From a bacterium (GTDB taxonomy: Bacteria > Patescibacteriota > Gracilibacteria > UM-FILTER-43-11), in NCBI GenBank assembly GCA_030427295.1, contig JAUHWS010000005.1, forward strand, positions 1-50,129: a stretch of DNA of 50,129 nucleotides, written 5' to 3'. A program made the position numbers and the translations under genes. Position 1 is the stretch's first letter, and every line of letters begins with the position of its first letter. The notes beneath the pieces were generated by a model, which saw only the letters and a program-made list of their open reading frames with translations, had not been told where the DNA came from and made no database searches. This document shows, piece by piece, positions 29,152 through 36,591 of the stretch.

Positions 29152-30798
29152 ATGAAAACTTGCCTAGAATGCGATTTGTTATTTGAAATTACTGATACGG
29201 ACCGTGCTTTTTATCAAAAAATGGAGGTGCCTGGACCACATCTTTGTCCGCCTTGTCGTCAACAACGTCGAGCGGCGTGGGCCAATCAAACCAATCTATA
29301 CAAGCGCAAATGTGATGCGACCGGTGAGATGATTGTGTCTCATTATCATCCCGATGCGCCGGTTAAAGTTTACTCCAGAAAGGCTTTTATCAATGATGAT
29401 TTCGATGCGACTGAGTATGATCGGGATTTTGATTTTGAGAGACCTTTCTTTGAGCAGTGGGCCGAGCTGTCCGCTGAAGTTCCTAGGCCTGCCCTTCATG
29501 GGGCCTTGGAATTCAATGAAAATTCTGACTATGTTAACTATGCTGGTTTCAACAAGGATTGTTATATGATTTTTGATGCGGATTACAATGAATCTTGCTA
29601 CTACTCGGTTGGATTGAATAAAAGTAAAATGAGTGCTGATCTTTTGCGTAGCAAGGAATGTGAACTTTGCTATGAGTGTGTGGATTGCTTTCGTTCATAC
29701 CGTCTCCTTTATTCCCAGGATTGTGATAATTGTAGCGATAGTGCTTTCCTTAAAAATTGTGTGGGCGTGAGGAACTCATTCATGTGTAGCAATTTAAAAA
29801 ATAAAGAATATTATATTTTCAACAAGCCTTATGATAAAGAAACTTATGAACGTTTGATGAATTCCTTGTCCGATCAGAATGAATTGGCTAAGTATCTTAA
29901 GGATTGGGAGGCGTTTAAATTGAACTATCCTCAAAAATATACGCATGGGGTGCAAAATGAAAACGTCATTGGTGATTATTTGATCAATTCCAAGGACACT
30001 GAGTATGGTTATGATGCGATGGAGCTTTGGAATTGTAAGTACATTTATCGTTCTTTTGGTGATGTGAAAGATTCCATGGATTGCGATGAGATTGGCACGG
30101 GTGCAGAGCTCCTTTATGAATGTTCAATGAGTGGCTTCAATTTTCAAAATAGCCGGTTCAATACGCATTGTTGGAACCAAATTTCTGACTTGGACTATAG
30201 TGTTTATTGCAACAGCTCTAAGTACTTATTTGCTTGTATTAGTCTCAATCGAAAAGAATATTGCATCCTGAATAAACAGTATACAAAGGAGGAGTATGAA
30301 CGTTTGGTGCCTAAAATCATTGAGCATATGAAGCGTACAGGGGAGTGGGGAGAATTTTTCCCGGTCGAGCTTTCTGATCAATGTTATAACGAAACCATTG
30401 CTCAAGAAGATCAACCTTTGAGTAAAGAGGAGGTGCTAAGGAGAGGATGGAAATGGAGAGATAAAGACGATAAAGAATATTCTCCTGCGACTGCTCAAAT
30501 TCCTGAGGATTCTAGAAATGCCGAGATTTCGATATGCCAGGAGGTCTTTGCTTGTGAGGGGTGTGGTAAGAATTATAAGCTCATTGAGCAAGAATTTAAG
30601 TTGTATAAGACTTTGGGTGTTCCTATGCCAAGACACTGTTTTCATTGCCGGCATCAGTCTCGATTTGCATTGCGCAATCCTCGAATGTTTTTCGATCGAC
30701 AATGCGACAAGTGTCAGATCTCTATCAATACGACCTACTCGCCTGAAAGGCCTGAGATGGTTTATTGCGAAGCGTGCTATTTGGAGTCGATGCACTAG
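29152..30798 (+). CDS. array paralog P8
   Basis: MKTCLECDLLFEITDTDR...YCILNKQYTKEEYE...YCEACYLESMH. Confidence 0.9.
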   Translation: MKTCLECDLLFEITDTDRAFYQKMEVPGPHLCPPCRQQRRAAWANQTNLYKRKCDATGEMIVSHYHPDAPVKVYSRKAFINDDFDATEYDRDFDFERPFFEQWAELSAEVPRPALHGALEFNENSDYVNYAGFNKDCYMIFDADYNESCYYSVGLNKSKMSADLLRSKECELCYECVDCFRSYRLLYSQDCDNCSDSAFLKNCVGVRNSFMCSNLKNKEYYIFNKPYDKETYERLMNSLSDQNELAKYLKDWEAFKLNYPQKYTHGVQNENVIGDYLINSKDTEYGYDAMELWNCKYIYRSFGDVKDSMDCDEIGTGAELLYECSMSGFNFQNSRFNTHCWNQISDLDYSVYCNSSKYLFACISLNRKEYCILNKQYTKEEYERLVPKIIEHMKRTGEWGEFFPVELSDQCYNETIAQEDQPLSKEEVLRRGWKWRDKDDKEYSPATAQIPEDSRNAEISICQEVFACEGCGKNYKLIEQEFKLYKTLGVPMPRHCFHCRHQSRFALRNPRMFFDRQCDKCQISINTTYSPERPEMVYCEACYLESMH

Positions 30799-30799
30799 T

Positions 30800-30898
30800 T
30801 TCTGTTGTGGGACTGCTTCGCGTGGTTCTATTGTGGTCATAAAAATGCTATCATTCTAATAACCACGATAGACCTTCAATAGACCCTCAACAGAAATT
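30800..30898. repeat. CTATTGTGG hairpin repeat, copy between P8 and P9
   Basis: TTTCTGTTGTGGG...TTCTATTGTGGT..ACCACGATAGACC...CTCAACAGAAA. Confidence 0.75.
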
Positions 30899-30902
30899 TA
30901 TG

Positions 30903-32573
30903 ATGAAGACTTGTGTTCAATGCAAAACGGCGTTTGATTTTTCTGATAATGATCGGCATTTGCTGGATAAAATGACCTATGTCTTTGCTGGTGAGTCTTT
31001 TGAGATTCCTAATCCGACACTCTGTCCTACTTGTGCGTTTCAGAGGCGTTTGCTTTTTCGTTACAATGGTACTTACCATAGGCGCCCATCGGCTTTGTCT
31101 GGAAAATCTCTGATCACTATGCATGCGCCATCTAGAAAAGTGACTGTTTATTCTCCTGAAGAATGGTGGTCTGATGCCTGGGATGGCCGAGATTACGGGC
31201 GTGATTTTGATTTCAGTCGGTCTTTTTTTGAACAGTTGATTGAACTCTTTGAAGTCGTTCCTCAGATGGCTTTGGTGCAAGATGGCAGTAGTGAGAATTG
31301 TATGTTCACCAATTATGGTCATGGGAGCAAGAACTGCTACATGGCTTTGGCCTTTAAATCTGAGGATTGTTACTATGCTGAAACTTTTTATTGCAAAGAT
31401 GTTGTGGATAGCTTCCATGCCACTCAGTGTGAAAAATCTTATGAAGTTTTGGACTCTCAAAATTGCTACAATGTTAAGTATGTTCAGAATTCACAAGGCT
31501 GTAGTGATTCGATGTTTTTGGAGAACTGTGTGAGCTGTAAAAATTGTTTGGGCTGTAAAAATTTACGAAATAAGGAGTACTATATTTTTAATAAGCCCTA
31601 TTCGAAGGAGGAATATGAAAAAAAGATTTTAGAATATCAATTAGATAGCTATTCTGGCATTCGCGCATTTGAAAAGGAATTTGAGGCTTTTAAGTTGGCC
31701 CTTCCTAATCGGTATAATCGTGAGATCAACAGTGAAAATAGTACAGGTGATTTATTGGTGGGAGCAAAGGATTGTCACGATTGTTTTGATGTGATCAATG
31801 GCGCTGAGAATTGCCGTGATGCGGCTATTTTTGGTTTGGATGGCCGAGATGTGATGCGCTCTAGTTTTTTTGGAGCTGAGTTGGGTTATGAGATTGATGG
31901 TAGCCTTCATGCCTATCATTCGGCATTCATTCATCACAATCGCTACTGTTCTGAATGTTTGTATTCGATGTATATCTATAGTTGCGAGAATTTATTTGGT
32001 TGTATCAGTTTGAAAAATCAAAAATACTGTATTCTCAACAAACAATATTCTAAAGAAGAGTATGAGGTGATGGTTTCTAAAATCATAAAACACATGCAAG
32101 AAACCGGCGAGTGGGGGCAGGTTTTTCCGATTGATTTTCCAGCCTTTGCTTATAACGAATCGGAAGCAAAATTTCACTTTCCCCTTTCCAAGGAAGAGGC
32201 TATAGCTCAAGGTTTTTTGTGGCTTGAGATTGACCAAACAGTAGAAGCTCAGAAAAAGATTCATGCTAGTCAACTCCCTGAGCGGATTGAAGACACTCCG
32301 GATGATATTTTGAATTGGGCGATTGAATGTGAAGCATCGGGTCGACTTTATAAAATCATTCCTCAGGAACTCCGTTTTTACAGAGCTCACCAGATTCCTG
32401 TGCCTCATTTTCATCCTGAAGTACGTTATGCCGAACGCTTTGCTAAACGGAATCCATATCGCCTCTGGGACCGTCAGTGCGATAAATGTAACAAAGCCAT
32501 TCGCACCTCTTTTTCTCCGGATCGGCCCGAGCTGGTATACTGTGAAGCGTGTTATTTGGAGGAGGTTTATTAG
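30903..32573 (+). CDS. array paralog P9
   Basis: MKTCVQCKTAFDFSDNDR...YCILNKQYSKEEYE...YCEACYLEEVY; ORF also opens one codon upstream. Confidence 0.9.
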   Translation: MKTCVQCKTAFDFSDNDRHLLDKMTYVFAGESFEIPNPTLCPTCAFQRRLLFRYNGTYHRRPSALSGKSLITMHAPSRKVTVYSPEEWWSDAWDGRDYGRDFDFSRSFFEQLIELFEVVPQMALVQDGSSENCMFTNYGHGSKNCYMALAFKSEDCYYAETFYCKDVVDSFHATQCEKSYEVLDSQNCYNVKYVQNSQGCSDSMFLENCVSCKNCLGCKNLRNKEYYIFNKPYSKEEYEKKILEYQLDSYSGIRAFEKEFEAFKLALPNRYNREINSENSTGDLLVGAKDCHDCFDVINGAENCRDAAIFGLDGRDVMRSSFFGAELGYEIDGSLHAYHSAFIHHNRYCSECLYSMYIYSCENLFGCISLKNQKYCILNKQYSKEEYEVMVSKIIKHMQETGEWGQVFPIDFPAFAYNESEAKFHFPLSKEEAIAQGFLWLEIDQTVEAQKKIHASQLPERIEDTPDDILNWAIECEASGRLYKIIPQELRFYRAHQIPVPHFHPEVRYAERFAKRNPYRLWDRQCDKCNKAIRTSFSPDRPELVYCEACYLEEVY

Positions 32574-32574
32574 A

Positions 32575-32678
32575 TACCTCCTCCAGCTCCTCCGAAGGAG
32601 GAGTGCAAAAGAACTTCATTACTTCTTTAATTTTGCACCTCCCCTTTGGGGAGGCTGGGAGAGGTCCCTAAATAACTA
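32575..32678. repeat. hairpin spacer identical to 16176-16279
   Basis: Same sequence by eye between P9 and P10. Confidence 0.85.
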
Positions 32679-32680
32679 AT

Positions 32681-34369
32681 ATGAAAACCTGCCTACAATG
32701 CCAATCAGCCTTCGAAGTTGCCGACCAAGATCGGAATTTTTACGATCAAGTGAGTCCGGTTTTTAATGGCGTGAAGTACTCCATTCCTGAACCAACGCTT
32801 TGTCCGGACTGTCGTCAACAACGTCGTTTGTCGATTGTGAATGAGCGATTTTTTTATCCAGGGACGTGCGGACTCTGTCAAAAGCGTTTGTTGACGGAGC
32901 ATCCATCCTACAGTGCTAAGACGGTTTATTGTTATGATTGTTGGCTTGGTGATTCTTGGGATGCTCGTGATTATGGTCGTGAAGTGGATTTTACACGTCC
33001 CATCTTTGATCAGATCAAAGAATTGTGGTCTGCCGTTCCGGCTCAAAATTTACTGGTTGAAGGGACGAATGTTAATTCTGAATACATCCATTATGCCGGT
33101 TATGCTAAAAACTGTTATTTGATCACGCATGCGGATTATTGTGAGGATTGTTATTATGGTTATGGGATCAAGCAGTCTAAATCTTGTGTGGATGGCTTTT
33201 ATAATTTGGCTTCCGAGCTTTGCTATGACTGTGTGGACGTGAATAAATGTTATGACCTGAAAGGTTCTCAGGATTGTTTTAACTCCAGCTCATCGGCTTT
33301 TTTGAAGGATTGTGTGGGGGTTAAGCATTGTTTTTTGTCGGTTGGGCTCCGTAATAAGGAATATTGTTTTCGCAATGAGCAGTTGACTGAAGCGGAGTAT
33401 AAAAAGCGAATGTCGGAGATTGATTTGGGGTCGCATGAGCAGTATCAGCGTTATAAAAATGAGCTCACGGAACTCGCTAAAAAGTATCCGGTAAAGGCGA
33501 CGCATGGTCATAATAATGAAAACTCTTCCGGCGATCATTTAACTAATTGTAAAAATGTTCAGGATAGTTTTGATTGCGAAGATGTGGAGGATGGGCGCTT
33601 TTTGTATCAGGTGGTGACCGGTGCTAAGAATGATTATGATATTTATCAATATGGGCTCAATTTATCGGAGTCTTATGAATGTTGTATTGCGGGCAATAAT
33701 TGTTACCATATTCTTTTTTCTCATAATGCGCATGTCAATTGTTCTGACTTAATTTATTGTTGGTTTGTTCAAAATTCTAAAAATTGTTTTGCCTCGGTGA
33801 ATATGCATCATGCTCAGTATTGTATTTTGAATAAGCAATATACCAAAGAAGAGTACGAGGCGCTAGTGCCGAAAATTATCAAATACATGAAGCAAACGGG
33901 GGAGTGGGGTGAGTTTTTTCCAGCGAGTTTTTCACCTTTTGGATATAATAAAACGACGGCCCAACTTTATTTTCCAATGACGAAGGATGAAGTGCTTTCT
34001 AGGGGGTGGCAATGGGATGACGAGCTGCTTCCTAAACCTGATTTTGAACGTGTGATTGAAGCTTCTCAACTTCCTGATTCCATTGATGACATTCCCGATG
34101 ATATTTTGAATTGGGCGATTCGTTGTGAAATTTCTGGTCGCTTGTTTAAATTGATTCCACAGGAACTTAAATTTTATCGCTCACATCGCCTCCCCATTCC
34201 TCGCCGTTCTTCCAATCAACGGCATTTGGATCGTTTTGCACTCCGCAATCCTCGTCGCTTTTTGGATCGTCAGTGTGATCAGTGTCACCAAAATATCCGG
34301 ACGACTTATGGGGCTCATTATCCGGGTAAGGTTTATTGTGAGGAGTGTTATTTGAAGACTGTTTATTGA
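32681..34369 (+). CDS. array paralog P10
   Basis: MKTCLQCQSAFEVADQDR...YCILNKQYTKEEYE...YCEECYLKTVY. Confidence 0.9.
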   Translation: MKTCLQCQSAFEVADQDRNFYDQVSPVFNGVKYSIPEPTLCPDCRQQRRLSIVNERFFYPGTCGLCQKRLLTEHPSYSAKTVYCYDCWLGDSWDARDYGREVDFTRPIFDQIKELWSAVPAQNLLVEGTNVNSEYIHYAGYAKNCYLITHADYCEDCYYGYGIKQSKSCVDGFYNLASELCYDCVDVNKCYDLKGSQDCFNSSSSAFLKDCVGVKHCFLSVGLRNKEYCFRNEQLTEAEYKKRMSEIDLGSHEQYQRYKNELTELAKKYPVKATHGHNNENSSGDHLTNCKNVQDSFDCEDVEDGRFLYQVVTGAKNDYDIYQYGLNLSESYECCIAGNNCYHILFSHNAHVNCSDLIYCWFVQNSKNCFASVNMHHAQYCILNKQYTKEEYEALVPKIIKYMKQTGEWGEFFPASFSPFGYNKTTAQLYFPMTKDEVLSRGWQWDDELLPKPDFERVIEASQLPDSIDDIPDDILNWAIRCEISGRLFKLIPQELKFYRSHRLPIPRRSSNQRHLDRFALRNPRRFLDRQCDQCHQNIRTTYGAHYPGKVYCEECYLKTVY

Positions 34370-34602
34370 TAGGTATGTATATACTTTTGGTGAGGGTTGG
34401 TATATACTTTTTTCGAGCTGATAGCTATTAGCTGTTAGCTGGTAGACTATTCAGTATTCAGAATAACTCGAATTATCTCTTATTTAAGATAAATAAAGGG
34501 TTGCATTAACTGAATTTCACTCCCAGCTATCAGCTCCAAGCTCCCAGCTTTTTTCAAAAGGTAGGTATATAGTTGGGGAGAGGGTGAGTATATACTTTAT
34601 TC
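34370..34602. repeat. GTATATAC-bounded repeat, copy 4 (AGCTNNT-arm subtype)
   Basis: ggtatgtatatac...gttggtatatac ... ggtaggtatatagttggggagagggtgagtatatac; agctgatagctattagctgttagct arms. Confidence 0.75.
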
Positions 34603-34641
34603 ACACTATCCCTAATTTAGCTCCTCTGCTAGAATCTTTAC

Positions 34642-36318
34642 ATGAAGACTTGCAATCAATGTCAATCATCGTTTGAGGTGACGGAAGAGGATCGACGGTT
34701 TTATGAAAAAATCAGTCCAGTTATTGGGGGTCAAACGTTTTTGATTCCTGAGCCTACTCTATGTTCAGATTGTCGTTTGCAGCGCCGTTTGGCTTTTCGT
34801 AATGATCACCATTTGTACGAACGGCGATGTGATCAGTCTGGAAAACGGCTGATCTCTATGTATCCCCAAGAAGCTCCCGTGACGGTTTATGATAAGGATA
34901 TTTGGTGGTCTGATGAATGGGATCCAAAAGATTATGGGCGAGAGTTTGATTTCAATCGGTCTTTTTTTGAGCAATATGGCGAATTGATCTCAGAAGTGCC
35001 TCATGCTCACACGGTGATTCTTGATGCGGAAAATAGTCTTTATACTAATTATAATGGCTTTGTTCGCAATTGCTATTTATGCTTTGCAGGGAATCATCTT
35101 CAGGATAGCTTGTATTGTTACAATGCTCAGAATTCCAAAGATTGCGTGGACTGTCTTTTTGTTTATGATTCGGAATTGGCTTATGAATCGGTTCATAGCG
35201 ATCAGCTTTATAACACGGTTTATGCATTGCATTCTAAAAACTGTTCCGACTCAATGTTTATTGAGGGGTGTACCGGGGTGAAGAATTGTTTCATGTCTTT
35301 TAATTTGAATAATAAGGAATATTGTATTTTAAATGAGCAGTATTCCAAGGAAGAATATGAAAAGCGGATTGAGTCTTATCAGCTCAATACTTATTTTGGT
35401 TTTAAGAGAGCTTTAGATTACTGGTTAGAAGTTCGGAAGAACTATCCTAAACGCTCCAATTATAACTTGATGAGTGAGGATGTGTCTGGGGAGTACATTT
35501 TGCAATCTAAAAATTGTCATGAGGCTTATATTGTTGCCAAAGGTTCTCAGGATTCAAAGTATCTTTTTTCTACCTTTCCTGGATTGAAAGATAGTTACGA
35601 CTGTAGTTTTTCAGGTGAGGATATTTCGTTTTTCTACGAGTGTATGGGGAGTGGGGCGAAGGGAACCGAGAATTTATTTGGAGCTTTGATTTTGGATGGC
35701 TGCAGTAATGTGCTTTACTCACAGTTTATGTTCAATTCAAAGAACTGTTTTGGATGTAGTAATATGCGCAATGCTCAATACTGTATTTTGAATAAGCAAT
35801 ATACCAAAGAAGAGTATGAAGTCCTGGTACCTAAAATTATTGAGCACATGGAACGAATGGGGGAATGGGGTGAGTTTTTTCCGATTTCAATGTCGCCTTA
35901 CGCTTATAATAAGACAGTAGCTTTTGAGCAGTTTCCCCTTAAGAAATCTCAATTGGAACAAAGTGGGTGGAATTGGGAAGATCAGCATATTTCTAATAAA
36001 GCTCATGAATCTTACGATATTCCTGACGATATCAATGACGTTTCAAGTGATATTACTTCAGCGGTTTTGACCTGTGAAGGATGTGGTAAATCTTATCGCA
36101 TTATTCAACAGGAGTATGCCTACTACTTAAAGCGTCAGTTGCCCATTCCTCGTTATTGTTTTGATTGTCGTCACCAAGCTCGATTAACCCTACGCAATAC
36201 CCGCAAGCTCTATGACCGCCAGTGTGATAAATGTGGTGTGGAGATTCAGACTTCTTACGCTCCTGACCGACCAGAGACAGTGTATTGTGAGAGCTGTTAT
36301 TTGAAAGAGGTCTACTAG
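34642..36318 (+). CDS. array paralog P11
   Basis: MKTCNQCQSSFEVTEEDR...YCILNKQYTKEEYE...YCESCYLKEVY; TGcTAGAAT 6 nt before ATG. Confidence 0.9.
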   Translation: MKTCNQCQSSFEVTEEDRRFYEKISPVIGGQTFLIPEPTLCSDCRLQRRLAFRNDHHLYERRCDQSGKRLISMYPQEAPVTVYDKDIWWSDEWDPKDYGREFDFNRSFFEQYGELISEVPHAHTVILDAENSLYTNYNGFVRNCYLCFAGNHLQDSLYCYNAQNSKDCVDCLFVYDSELAYESVHSDQLYNTVYALHSKNCSDSMFIEGCTGVKNCFMSFNLNNKEYCILNEQYSKEEYEKRIESYQLNTYFGFKRALDYWLEVRKNYPKRSNYNLMSEDVSGEYILQSKNCHEAYIVAKGSQDSKYLFSTFPGLKDSYDCSFSGEDISFFYECMGSGAKGTENLFGALILDGCSNVLYSQFMFNSKNCFGCSNMRNAQYCILNKQYTKEEYEVLVPKIIEHMERMGEWGEFFPISMSPYAYNKTVAFEQFPLKKSQLEQSGWNWEDQHISNKAHESYDIPDDINDVSSDITSAVLTCEGCGKSYRIIQQEYAYYLKRQLPIPRYCFDCRHQARLTLRNTRKLYDRQCDKCGVEIQTSYAPDRPETVYCESCYLKEVY

Positions 36319-36365
36319 CTTAATTACGAGTTACTAATTACGAGTTACAAATTTGCTTGATTAAT

Positions 36366-36496
36366 CTCTATTGTGGGCCCACTTTGTGAAGGTCTATTGT
36401 GGATGTGAGAATGCTGTTATTATGGTGGCCATGGTAGAACTACGATAGACCTTCAAAAGACCCACCATAGAACCACAATTGATCCTTCACAGAAAT
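36366..36496. repeat. CTATTGTGG hairpin repeat, copy downstream of P11
   Basis: ctctattgtgggcccac...ggtctattgtgg...tacgatagaccttcaaaagaccc... Confidence 0.6.
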
Positions 36497-36591
36497 AAAT
36501 AAAAAAATAAAAAAAGCTCTTGTCAAATATTTCATTTTGGTGCTACAATTAGGCCTGTTCTCCATGTTTAGTTTGTTAGAGCTATTTTCTA

